This document shows positions 23,888 to 35,632 of a DNA stretch of 64,000 nt, in pieces; the first letter of the stretch is position 1; the number at the start of each line of letters is the position of its first letter. The DNA lies in the NCBI GenBank assembly GCA_002150815.3, contig NDFF03000045.1, positions 160,422 to 224,421 of the forward strand. Direction: 5' to 3'. Below the pieces are notes generated by a model. The model was given only the letters and a program-made list of their open reading frames with translations, did not search any database and had not been told where the DNA came from. The translations under genes and the position numbers were made by a program. This DNA is from Grammothele lineata. Lineage: Eukaryota > Basidiomycota > Agaricomycetes > Polyporales > Polyporaceae.

Positions 23888-25808
23888 TCAAAAGATCCTC
23901 CTGGAGTAGCTTTCTGTTAGCGATGCATGCTCTACTTCTGTTGTAGCAATAAAACAACTCACGGATACCCGCTGACGCTCGACATCTCGTAGCCTGGTGT
24001 CCAGTGAGCGTGAACGCCACGAGATGTTCATGAAAAGCCGCCTGTCCCAGTGTTCCAGCCAGTCAGGCCCATCTTCATCTTCCAGATCGATGTCGTCGTG
24101 ACTGTCCGCGGAGCCCGCCTCGACGACAGTGCCAGAGTCTGATGTGAGTGTGCGCATCCTCACACCGAGTGCAGATGCGCGGAACTCAGTCTCTGCCTTT
24201 GAGTTGTAATAGATTCCACGGAGGTCAAGCATGAAGCGGCAGAGGCAATTTGTCGTGAGCCTATGAGTATATTGAGCACGATCAGGGCTTCTAACAATGT
24301 GAAGAGCAAGAAAAACACGCACACGTCGTCGAAGTATGGCCAGACTAACGTGAGCGGGGTGGCCTAATTTCTGGATGTCAGTTGAATCTCCATGAGAGAT
24401 AGCACCTAATGTTCGCGTACGGGACGGTGCTAGGATTGACGTTTATTCGTTGTACAAGCATTCGAAGGTGCAACGATATTAACGTACCAGCTGAGAATAT
24501 GCCGTGTACGCTTTGATCGGCGCCAAGAACCTAGAATTTTCAATGAATGAACCATCGACTAGGCTTCTGACGAAGACCACGCTTACATGAAGTACGCCGT
24601 ACCTGAGAACATTCTTGGTTCAGCAAGAGTGTGAGTTTGATAGGTGTCCTCGCTTACCATCTCGAAGCAGAAGTGTGGTCAGAGGTAATCGTAATTTGAG
24701 AAGACGAGCTGCCCGATATGTATCCCACGTCCTATACCACGTCAACCCCAAGAAAATCGCCTCTGCAATGATCGTGGCAATGATGGATATTGTGGTAACT
24801 GGCGAAAGACGGTCAGCTATGACAAACCGTGCTTATGAAGAGTGAAGATTGTCTAACATCTTCCGGGGTTCAGTAAGCAAGCAGAAGATAGCTGTGGGAA
24901 CAAGTCATAGCTCACTTCGCATCAAGATCGTTATGCAATAGGTACACGCGCGCACAACCAAGGGGAGGCCCAGTTTGCAGGGGAGTATACGAAACGTTCC
25001 CCGCCTGACTCGTGATTGGCATAAGATGATTTTGCGTGAAAAACTCATGACTTACGAGGTACAATATGGGGCGAACAATACTGAGTGGAAAGATGACAAG
25101 AAGCGGCCACCTGTTCCCCCAGACCGCGGACGACCGAATGATTGTGAACGCTAGTCATGAAGGGAGATGTAGAGAAAACATCAGAAGCTGTGTCTCACGC
25201 AACACGACAAACTTGAAGCGAACACACCAGAGAACGCCATGTACTTCAGCACCACGAAGGCGTCATTCGTGTGCTCTATCACCCCACATCTGAGCCGCAA
25301 GCGGGTTGAATGGCTACTCGCGCGAACCATTACTGAAGCGGCCTACCTCTATACCAGGTGTACGAGTTTCCTTCTCAGCGATAACGTTTGGACAACACCA
25401 TGAAACGCACGCACCTCGTCCGAAACGAACCACGCCAAGCTGGAACCCAGAAAGATCAACTTCGATGGGAACGCCGCATATCGGTTGAAGAGGTAAAGCC
25501 AAGACGCCAGCGTGAACCGTCTCTTCCATATCCTTGAGATCTCTTCCGGAAGAAGGAGCACCCAGTCGAATGTGAGCAATGCTATAAGCACATACAATGA
25601 ATATGATCGAATCCGAGGAGACCGACGGAAAACCGCACCGATGGACGCAACGAGGCAGTACGTCTCGGCAACACTATAAGATGCGCCATGCATCAGTCAG
25701 CAAGCTGTCCGACTCCGCGACGCGATCCAGAACCCAAGCCGCGGGAACGTACATGTTCGCATAGACCTGGCTGGACAAGTCCGTGTAGAACTTGGGGCCC
25801 AGCGGCAT
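23888..25808 (-). CDS. DUF6533-domain multi-pass membrane protein, solitary and divergent member
   Basis: Multi-exon gene starting at 25808 (MPLGPKFYTDLSS). The DUF6533 region at the N-terminus reads ALLTFDWVLLLPEEISRIW then KRRFTLASWLYLFNRY (about 25405-25590). Later exons give AFTIIRSSAVWGNRWPLL, a membrane helix TISIIATIIAEAIFLGLTW followed by RLPLTTLLLRDG (the family's loop motif), and FMLDLRGIYY just after the last helix. The ~110-residue acidic tail lacks the GNLGATL and DPFR-type motifs of the array at 40.8-64 kb. Exon borders between 24400 and 25300 are less certain than the rest. The family is 7-helix-like and of unknown function. It stands between PL8 copy A and the lactonase, away from its relatives. 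Confidence 0.72.
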
Positions 25809-26725
25809 GCCGACCTATATACCGCTGGGAGAGGGCCCCCGTCGGATGTCCAGCTTCGGGAGAAGAGAGAAGAGAAAGAGCAGAGGGGTGCGGGGTCGCG
25901 CTGTGGACAGAGGGAGAGCGACGCCAGGCCGCGAAGACTCGCGTGAGGGATATATCACTTACGCTTCGTCAGGTACGTAAGCTCAGTCGTCACAATTCAG
26001 TGTTCAGCGTGCAACCCCCACCGGTTAGGCCCCGGTATGCCGGCGGCACCATTGAAGGTTGGTATCGTTGTCGAATACCCAGATGCGCGGCTCCTCCGGA
26101 TCGTTACCATTCACAGTGGGCGGCATGTGGCCGACAGTCGCACGTCTGAGGCTGTCGCGGATCCAGAGCATGATGCAAACCCTACCACTCTTGACGTCGA
26201 GCGTTCCGGTGCTGGAGAGCATAAGACGTTGCTGACCACTCGCACCGTCTGGCGCGACGTGTGGACACTGTGCGGAGGCGAGCGGGAACCCGTCGGCTGC
26301 GTATCCAGATGTGGAAGCGGGAGAAGGGGCTGATACTCACCCGCGAGAAGCATTCAGGGGCTCGGGGGCGTGGCATGCACTTACTATATATCAATGCTTC
26401 TTCGGCTGCGGGCGACTTGGAAGAAGCAGGCAGGCACAACCCTGGCGGAGTCGGCGTTCAGTCGGAGACCAAGGGACTTGGAAGACAGCGAACGTACGTT
26501 TCTCCGCCGTAAAGGCCCTCGTTTTCGATGGCCGTCATACGAAAATGAGGAGTTTCTTAGGGGCCGTTGGCGTCGCGGGAAGTAGCGGAGGATGAAATAT
26601 CCGGAAGACCAGGATGAACAAGAGTCGCGAGCGCCCAATCAACCCTGCAAGCTTAGGGCACGACGGGCGATCCGAGAAAGGCACTAAGGCCAATGGAGAA
26701 ACACTGCGCCATCGTTACTATCAGT

Positions 26726-26909
26726 ACCCCAGTGTTCGTCGCGCAAGCGCCCAGCGAGCTCGCCTGGGCGTTCGACTAGACCGATAACGTTGAAACTTTG
26801 TCAGGACGTTAGAAGACCTTGAAAATGTACGTCTTCGAAATTTGAACGGTTTCGGAGGAGGGAAGCGTGAAAGCGAAAGGGATATACCCCTCGGACCCCA
26901 GTGTTCGTA
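26726..26909 (+). repeat. Left half of an inverted-repeat pair (two motif copies)
   Basis: ACCCCAGTGTTCGT occurs at 26726-26739 and again inside GGACCCCAGTGTTCGTA at 26893-26909. A 23-nt near-palindrome (CGCCCAG at 26748-26754 facing CTGGGCG at 26764-26770) follows the first copy. Both copies face the inverted copies at 28264-28297. Confidence 0.6.
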
Positions 26910-28263
26910 CGGATCGTCACATCGGGGTCACGATGCCGGCGTTGCCGAATTCGACTTCCGCTCCGGCTTCACCGGCAAATGTGCTGCTCAAGCGCTCATC
27001 TGTCCGTCAGGCAGCTCTCCAGTCAATCCAACTCGCACTTACACCAGGCGAACTTCGTTAGTGCACTCAGATGTATGAGGCATGCATTAAGACCATTGTA
27101 AGGCAGCAATATATTTGTATTGCAGTAGCAGTAGTATCAAGCGACAGGTAACAGCAGTCAGCTCGTTGCGGATGCGAAGTTGGCCCGCCCGCCATTCATG
27201 CGAATTGCATGAGAGACGGTCTGAGGGTAAGAGAAAGAAGATATTTATATTTGTGAAGGCTGGGTTTGCATGCACTATGCGAGACATAATGGCCGTGAGG
27301 GTGCGCTTGCATGCATCGCCGGAAGCATGACTTAGTGACCGGCAAACCCGGGCAGTACCGCCGTACGCAAGCGAGACTGGTCGCGCGCGCTGCGTGAGAC
27401 CGCGACGACAGGATGTGCTGGATGAGTACGATGAGTGCTCGCTTTAATCAGAAAGAGTTGTCGAGCCAATGACGCAAGTACTCGATTTCATTCATTCAGG
27501 CAGCGTCGTCATCACGAAATGGCCTTCAAGTTTGTGCCTCGCATAGCCTTGCAGTCGCGCTCGATGTTTTCATTTATTCCGCGTGCTTCCTAAAATCTGC
27601 TTTCTTCTGTAGCTTTACTCCTCTGTCTATATTAGCGCATGCGCCCATGTCTGCACACTTTATACTTGCACCTCAGTGTGCCCAATCCTGCGGCGCCGGT
27701 GTGCTGCCGCAAAGCGTACAGCACTCATAACTGCACAAGGCCCAGCTTGACATTCCGTTGCTTCGAGTGTGGTTTGACACAGTAAATAGTAGATATATTT
27801 ACACCGAGAATATGAAGCATAGGCTCCGAAGAGGCCCATGAAGGGAATGTCGAAATTGAAGTCGGACCCACCTCTCGAAGACTCGGACGGGCGAGGGCTC
27901 TCGCGCGGGCCGAGCGCGCAATCAGTCGGACTTTGAATCTAAACCGGGCTTTGTGGCTGCAGAGTCACGCTCGCAACACTTACTCAAACCAATTGCGTGC
28001 CAAACGCGTTCTTGTCGTAAAAACCATCGGAATAGACGAAGATATGTCTGATACATTGGTTGTGGAAGTTTCACGATGAGCGCTCACCATACAAGCCGTC
28101 GCGCCCGTGGTTGGCTTCGCGCGGTCCTCGTTTGCACACCCAAGAGTTCAAGATCGGAACGACGAGTTCAGCTACGGCCACAAAACTTTCACATGTATGC
28201 ATTACCTACGCATATTCCAACCCGCAAGGTTATCGGTGGGGAGGAGGGATAGACATCACGGTT

Positions 28264-28297
28264 CTACGAACACTGGGGTCCAAACGAACACTGGGGT
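28264..28297 (-). repeat. Right half of an inverted-repeat pair (two tandem motif copies)
   Basis: ACGAACACTGGGGT occurs twice in tandem, at 28266-28279 and 28284-28297. It is the exact reverse complement of the motif at 26726 and 26895. The inner copy matches the left inner copy over 17 nt (TACGAACACTGGGGTCC at 28264-28280). No clear target-site duplication flanks the outer copies. Confidence 0.6.
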
Positions 28298-28584
28298 CAT
28301 GATAGTATATGTCCTTTCGGAGACGTCATGGCCAGAGCGGCGGAGGTCGTCCCTTGCAGAGCTCTGGAGTCAGCGAGCCAGAGGATTCCGAGGCGCACGG
28401 GATGGCGACGCGGACAGCCTACACGTCAACGAGAAAGTGCAAACGCGTCGCCATTTAGACATCGAAACTTACATACAACTTCTATTCGTTCTTTATCCGG
28501 AAAACGCCATAGAGTAGACCCCACCGTCATGACCCTTCTCCCAATCCAGCCACATCCGCACTGCTCGTCCTCCCACAGGCTGTT

Positions 28585-29793
28585 CTAGAGCCACAGGAAG
28601 CCGGTAGGCGCCTTCAAGTCGATGAAGGCGACCTCCTTCAAGTTCCGTCCGCCGTCCACGCGCTCGAACAGGCGCACGCCGTCCCCGAACGCGCCCCCCG
28701 CGATGAGCCAGCGGTCGTCCGGGCCGCCAAAGACCATCCCACGTAGGTGGCGGAGGCCGGAGCGCACCTCGCGCACGTACGTCAGCTTGCCGTCGGCGCC
28801 GACGGTCTCGAAGATCGCGACGGTGTCGCCCTCGGGCGAGGGGTCGTCCCGGTTCGAGACGTACACGAGCGCGTCGGGGAAGGTCGCGTTCGGGGGCGGG
28901 AGGAGGATCTCTGCGACGGACATCGCTGCGCCGGTTGGGCGTGTCGCGAGCGTCGATGCGGTGTCGAGGTGTGTCGCGGGCGCGGGAAGCGGGGGCAGCC
29001 GGTGTGCAGAAATCTCGCAAGTGAGCTCGAGCGCGGTGTAAATTAAATCGTCTAAGTCGCAGGCGGGACACGGTCAGGTGATCGTCACGTAACGAAACAA
29101 GCGAGGCCGGGGGAGAAGAAGACATACCGTGGAACGCGACATGTCGCGGGCCCGAGCCAGGTTTGTATTCGACCGCGCCGCGTTCTACCCACTGGCCGTC
29201 GTCGCCCTTGACGAGGCGGCGCGTCTTGTCCGCACCGAGATCGGGGACAAAGAGTTCGTCATACTTGTTGTGAGGAATGACTTGGTGCAGATGCGCCCCC
29301 TCCTGACGTTCCGTGTTCGGACCTGTCCCGGAGAAGGGGATGACGGCACTTTGAGCATGATCCACATGCGGGTGTTCTGCGATCAAAGGAACGGCCGTGA
29401 ATGTCCCCGAGGAGTACTGGGGTGCACCTAACCTCAGCAATGCTGCTTGTATGCGCGGTCTTACAACATATAGAGGACAAAGACAATACATACATTGGCA
29501 ATGAGCAAGTCTTCGCTGAGCGCGACCAAGTTGCAGGGATCCTTGCCGCCGCTAGGCCCCTCTCCAACCACCGTCACACGGCCCTCCTCATCGACCTTGA
29601 GTACGATGATCTTGCCTTTATCTTGCTCGAGTGCGGTGAAAACGATGCTCTTATCGGTCGGATGGGGAGTGATCCATGACGGGTGGAAGCCGACGGTGGT
29701 GGTCGAGGTGAGAGTGAGCGAGGGCGCTTCGGGGTCGAACGCGAGCGTATAGACCTCGTTGGCGTACGACGCGACGAGGATGCGGTAGACCAT
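28585..29793 (-). CDS. Lactonase-family seven-bladed beta-propeller protein (6-phosphogluconolactonase-like)
   Basis: Three exons on the - strand, starting at 29793 with MVYRILVASYANEVYTLAFD. Blade repeats follow (FHPSWITPHPTDKSIVFTA, then GKDPCNLVALSEDLLIAN). The second exon has PHVDHAQSAV and HLHQVIPHNKYDELFVPDLG, the conserved central part of this family (Pfam Lactonase). The third ends with DALVYVSNRDD, LRHLRGMVFGGPDDRWLIAGG and APTGFLWL. The family includes bacterial-type 6-phosphogluconolactonase and carboxy-cis,cis-muconate-type cyclases. No secretion signal is seen, so it is probably cytosolic. An in-frame ATG at 29835 would add 14 residues, but the usual family start fits 29793. The substrate cannot be told from sequence. 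It lies between PL8 copies A and B. Confidence 0.9.
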
Positions 29794-31677
29794 CTTGCGC
29801 CAAGCAATAGTAACGGGCGCAGCGGAGAGAATCAAGTGCTAGCGAGCTCGCGCGGGTGTGCGTCAGCGCGCGAGGCTTATCGGACCGCGCGTGGTGGTGG
29901 CGGGCTCGAGAGAGCTGCTTATGTATCTCGCAGTGCCCTCGTCGTCCGGAACGCTGTCCGAAGAATGTCCGCGCGCGATACCAGCGATGTCGACGCGCTT
30001 TGCTGCCAAACCGCACTTTGTGCGACGCGCAGCCCTCTGGACGTTGGAGTAGATTGCAGGGGGCCGCGAGTGCGTTGCATTGAACTCTCGAACTACGTAC
30101 ACCAGCTACTCGAATCAGCAAGGGCACGAAGCAAGCTCCTTCTCTCTTGTGGCTCCGACATTTCTCCTTCCCCCGAGGTGCCCTTCTGCCAGGCTGCCGT
30201 GCACCATATTGGAGCCTACCTGCGCTGGGTGCAGAGTTTCTACAAAGCAGAGCATTACGCGATGCACCAGGATTTCACCGAAGACAAGGGGCTCACTGTG
30301 TGCCGCTGGGTCCATTGCGCCTTCATGGGCAACGAAGACCGAATTTTCGCCGGGAGGTTAAGCACAAGGTGAGCCAAACAAGTGCGGACCCGAAAGGCCG
30401 CTCACGAATGAGGTAAAGTACGTGCTTGGAACCTCGCCTTACGGCACTTGAGAATCCTGCAGAAGCACGCTAATCCAAGCCAGCGGCACACAAGTGCCTC
30501 CTACAGGTAGTTTTACGTGCTTGTATAGCGCCTGATAGAAGAGCCCTGGGCGTATCGGCCACCTGAAAGCTTCTCCTGCTGAGTAGGCTCAACCGGAGGT
30601 CAGAGGCCACAACTCGCCGGAGAAGATGGACTCACGGAGCGCTCTGTGGCCTATCTATTCATATCCCTCCAAGTCGCCGCGGATGAAGCAGACTAGGGTG
30701 CCTTCGGTATGCCGTATACAAACCGAGGGGCGACATCGCAGAAACCTGAAGGCACACGTAATCCCATAGCTAGCCGCACAAGTCAAATACCAACTAGGAG
30801 TACACGCACATCAACCGGAAGTGTATGCGACGATTATTGGAGGTCCTCATTGGAACTTGAATCTTCTAGACGAGGTATTCGGAGAGCGTTTTCATCATGT
30901 TCTGGCTCCAATTATCGATTAAAGAGACGACAAGCTTGAGTAAATTGATGACGCAGAGTAGTGGGGTAGGCCGGAGGTATGTACAGTCGGCTGAGAACAT
31001 ATGGAGGTGTAGCAGGGCCGGCTCGGTTATGTATGGCGGTCAATCGTCATCCCGGCGCCAATTTGCTGCTTGTTACCGTCCACCATCATGCAACCACTCT
31101 CGACCATTCGACAGCGGAATCAGATGTTGGAATTCGGATGTATATAGCCGCACGGACCTGACGGTCATCTCAGTTGATCGCCGAGAAGTGAGTCCCGCCC
31201 GAGGAGGACCGAAGCCGCCCACGGCTGACAGCGAAATTCTGGTCAGCCCTCCTCGCCAACCCCAGTGTCCTCACGAGTCACGACCGAAATCCACCAATGG
31301 AACCAGCCGCTTTCCTGTAGAACTGGTCGAGCAAGGTATATTCCAGGCTCTGCGACTTAGACATCTGCATGAGACCCTCTACGGGTTGTCGTAAGGCGCT
31401 ACTTGGCGTGAAACTGGTGGATTTTCAAGTCGACGTCAACCATGGCTAAAGTGGGTCCGAGTAATGTCCCACAAACCCACAATCATTGATCCGACTGATT
31501 CGACTCTTCGGTCAGCCTCTACGGGTGCTTGCAACTGGCCGTCCCTGAGGGGTGATGACCAGCGGGTAATGGTCGCCGCGAATGTTGGGCCCATGAGGAT
31601 GACCATCATGGATGCAGCTTAAAATGTGACAGGATGCGTGCCCTATTCCTCTGTCCCTTCTCATCAGCTTCATCAAG
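29794..31677. other. Gene-free stretch upstream of PL8 copy B
   Basis: This divergent spacer lies between the lactonase start and PL8 copy B. It holds many short frames but no splice-consistent gene or motif. Both promoters should lie here. Confidence 0.45.
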
Positions 31678-34600
31678 ATGCCCACTTTTTCGTTGGGTAG
31701 ACTCACACTCCTTTCCACGCTCCTTTTTATCGCTGCCTCCGCCCAGACCACAGCCTCCGTTTCCTCTTCTAGTAACACTGATCCACCCCGTTCTTCGTCA
31801 GCATCTCAATGGACAAGCAGGAGTGTTGACTCGTCCTCACTGCTCACAACCACCTCCGCTTCTCAAGTAAATACCTCTCTCATCAGCAACACCGCCTCAA
31901 CGTCCACTGTGTCTCCGAGCACAACCGCCGTCAGTGCATCGACATCATCTACCACCACGACTACCTCCGCTCAGCCTACTCAAAGCCTAGATATCGACCT
32001 CAGGACAATCCGAGACAGGCAAATATCTATCATCATTGAAAGCGTTGACACCAGCGACGTCACCAACATCACTTCCTGGTACGCTTTCCAAGGTTCTTGG
32101 TCCCCGAACCACGTTCTAAGTATCTCTGAAGGCTCTCAACACTGGGTGATGACGGCAAGTGGCCCGATGCTGAGATCGACTACACTACAGGATGCCCTGC
32201 GCGTAAGGCCAACTGGTATGTAATGGCCCCTTATATTCTTACGCCGGACTCACGTCAGTTTAGGCCTGCCGAAGACCATTGGTTCAGGCTGGGTAGGTCA
32301 AGTCATGCTGAAGTCACTGTGTACCAAATGGCTGTTGTGCTGATGGGTCATATGTTACCAGTTTCGATGTCTGCGGCATGGCACGGCGGCCTTACAGGCG
32401 CGGATGAGTTCGTGGGCAGCAGCAGCCTGCTCGATGCGATCTCACGCGGAATGGACTGGTGGTTCTCCAATGATTTCGCTGAATATGATTGCCTCTACAA
32501 CGGCGGCAAGGGGAACTGCCCGTGCGGTACGCCTGGCATGTGGAACACGAACTGGTTCTCGAACGTCAGTGTTTACTGACTCGTTCTGCACTTGTGTCAT
32601 GTCTGATTATCTGGAACTTACAGGTTATTGGCATTCCCGAGCTCGTCAGCGAAACCTGCCTGCTCATCGGGGCAGACGCCCTCACGCCTTCCCAGTTCTC
32701 GAACTGCACGAACATCGCCACTCGCGCGTACTCCGCGTTCGACTCCGGGAAGAGCTTCTTGGCGGGCGCGAACACCCTGAACATGGCTCAGGATGGAATC
32801 GAGGGCGCGCTCCTCGATGGAAACGCAACTTGGGTCGCGGACGCGTTCGCACGCGTTCACGCCGAAGTCAGCATCAAGGATGCGGTCATGGCGGACGGCA
32901 TCCGCCCGGACGGGAGCTTCGGACAGCACGTCGGAATTATTTACAACGGCAACTATGGCAAGGATTAGTAAGTTGATGATTCCAATTTGGAGTTGAACAG
33001 ATCATTAACGCCGCATTCGACAGTGCCAACTCAGTTCTCGCGCTCGAGATCGCGGCCGCTGGTACTCCGTACTCAGCCACTTCCGCCAGTCCCAGCTCCC
33101 AATCTGCTTTCGAGACCTTCTTCGACGGCAATGTGTGGATGATGTTCCGGAACGCGAAGACCAGCGTACTCCACTGGGACTTCGTAAGTGCTAGTCTTTC
33201 GACGACGAGTGCCCGCTGAAGCCGGATTCCCGCGTAGAGTGTAGTCGGCCGCATGCTGACATTCACCGTGGCGGACGATCAAGCTACCGGTAGCATCCAG
33301 ATGAACGTCTCTCAGATTGCTCAACTTGCAGATCAGTGGAACTCCGACTCGCTGAAAGCATCTGTGGCAATTGTGGAGTCAAGTGGCAACGACGCCAACG
33401 TGGGTAACATCAAGGGTAACCGGATGTTCTACGACAACGACTACATGGTACGCTGATTATCGTACCGGTCAATGAAAAGGGGAAGCTCAATGATAGATAG
33501 GTGCAACGTGGCGATGGCTATGTTTCCACTCTGCGCATGTTCTCCTCGCGCACTTTGAACACCGAGTGCACGAACGCACAGAATGTACGTCGAAAGGAGG
33601 AGACACTACAGCGTCTCGTGATTCTGATAAAATATGGATCCAGCCCTTTGGATTCCACCTCTCCGATGGTACCCTTTACACATACCTGGATGGCGACGAG
33701 TACGAGGATATCGCAGGTGTCTGGGATTGGAATAGTGAGTGTCGATCTACATCATGTGGCCCACTTCTCACTCTTCACCTGTTTAGTGATCCCTGGCACG
33801 ACGACCGACTATGCTGCGACTCCTCTGGACTGCGACCATACCAAGTTTTATGGCAATGAGAGCTTCGTCGGTGGCGCATCCGATGGCCAGATTGGCGCGG
33901 CTGCAATGCGCTATTCGAATCCCTACACTGGCACGCTCTCCTTCCAGAAGGCGTGGTTCTTCCTGGACGACGATGTCCAGCACGTCATGGTTCCCTACGC
34001 AACCTCGAACGTGTCCTCCACGAGCCCACTCATCTCGGTCCTCGATCAGAAGCGCCTCATCGGGCCCGTCTATGTCGACGGCCAGGAGCTCTCCTCAGGT
34101 GGCAATTTCACCCATGCGCACACGCTCTGGCACGACGGCGTCGGTTATGCCTTCGATAATGTAACAGGCGCAAGTCTCAACGTCGACTTCGGCGCGCGCT
34201 CCGGCGACTGGTCTCTGATCGGCATCTCCGCCGCGGGCACCACTACCGCAGACCTCTTCTCCGCCTGGCTCGACCACGACACCGCCTCTTCTCTCGCACC
34301 ACCCATTTCATACACCGCGTTCCCAGCAACATCCTACAGCGAGTTCTCCCTGAAGAGCATACGCACCCGCGCAACGCTTTTCACGGTCCGGAACGATGCA
34401 AGCGTGTCCGCGGTGTACGACAGCGCGCACCACACTCTCGCAGCCGTCTTCTGGGACGAGGCGGGAGGGAACGTGACGTTCGTCCCCGGACTTCTCCAAG
34501 CCCCTGTGACACTCTCTGCGTCTGCGGGAGCAGTAGTGCTTTACCGCGTCGATGAGGGTGTGCTGACTGTTGCGGACCCTTCCCAGAGCCAGGCTACTGT

Positions 34601-34733
34601 CGAGCTCGACCTCAGCGTAGGTGCGCTTGGTGCACGTCCTGCTGGTTTTGGTGATGCTCAAAGGAAGACGATGAGCGTTTCGCTTCCGTCCGGAGGCGCC
34701 GCGGGAAAAAGTGTGTCGGTGCAGCTAGCGTAA
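31678..34733 (+). CDS. Secreted polysaccharide lyase family 8 (PL8), copy B
   Basis: Starts at 31678 with a clear signal peptide (MPTFSLGRLTLLSTLLFIAA, cleaved near SAQT), then a Ser/Thr stalk to about residue 105. The PL8 landmarks are all present: NTNWFSN near 32545, DGSFGQH then IIYNGNYGKD near 32920-32968, and GNRMFYDNDYM and RGDGYVSTLRM for the Arg region. FGFHLSDGTLYTYL opens the beta domain, which runs to the stop at 34733. It has ten exons. Compared with copy A, the intron inside DDQ|ATGS is absent. One residue beside the catalytic His differs (QHV instead of QHG in A and C). Transcribed in the same direction as copy C, about 0.9 kb upstream of it. Confidence 0.93.
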
Positions 34734-35632
34734 GGTGCGAGCGGAGGGCCGCCACCATTTGAGCCAATGTTGCGGAGTGTGTTCAGTATGCTACTCACTT
34801 GCTATTGCTTATCTTCTGTTAATTGGGATATTTGGGGATTTCAAGACTGTTTCTTCGCTCGCATGATGCCCATGAGCACGACTTGGTTGGCTATAAGTAA
34901 ACTGGCGTTGTTGTGTTGTTTTTGCAATTTCAAGGCGTTGGACGAGGATGACAAGCGCTAGTCGGAGAATTGAAATGCTTCCGCTTTCTAAGCGCCTTGA
35001 AATCGGCGCCCATCTTCTGGCGCCTTTCTGACTCTACACCCACCCAACACCCATCGTATCAACATCGTATCTAGGGATGTCTTCTGTGAGTTCATCTTCG
35101 CGAACGTCTGCGGTAATCCTTGTTCCTGAATGCTCCACTTCCAGGTCCAGTACCTATGAGCGTAGCTATGCCAGTGCTCCTCGCAGTGGCTATGACGCTT
35201 TCTAGCTGGAATCACGCATCATCATCGTGATGCAGAATGCCAAACATGCGTCAGAGGAGCGACCGCTGTGAGCCGCCGTGTCTCTGAATGAAAGTGAGAC
35301 CCCTTTTGCGCTCTTTCCACGATGAACGCGTACTTCCCTGTCCTTGGCAACGTATGTTCTATCTCCTTCTCAAGCTCAAGGTTCGTCATAATCATCCACA
35401 TGCCATCCCCGTGCTGACGATTGGCCACGACCACAGAGTTTCGCACGTCTGCGAGCGGCAAACCCAGGCCGAATCGCCGTCGTTCGCATGCAGTTGCAAC
35501 ATCAATACTCTCCACCGCGCCCCGTGAGATCTTATCATGCCGCATGCACTGGAGCCGTGAAACCATAAAGACAAGGCCTGGGCGGCCTCGCGACCGTCCG
35601 TTTCTCCTTCCCTTCCGCTGGCCTCGGCCAAG
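34734..35632. other. Spacer between PL8 copies B and C
   Basis: Tail-to-head spacer of 0.9 kb. No gene is recognised. The last 100 bases before 35633 are C/T-rich, as in many fungal promoters. Confidence 0.5.

Larger units (their letters stand above)
25809..28584. other. Gene-free stretch with an inverted-repeat pair
   Basis: No spliced gene can be built here. The notable content is a set of four copies of a 14-17 nt motif (ACCCCAGTGTTCGT), two at 26.7-26.9 kb and two inverted at 28.27-28.30 kb, listed separately. The stretch between them has no transposase-like frame. It may be a decayed mobile element. Confidence 0.45.

Noticed and set aside
26025..26222. - strand frame MLWIRDSLRRATVGHMPP... 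as a transposase fragment
   Set aside because: No catalytic motif or neighbouring exon supports a transposase; too short to judge.
29794..29835. Upstream ATG at 29835 as lactonase start
   Set aside because: It adds 14 residues not expected for the family, whose members begin close to the first beta strand (MVYRILVASY).
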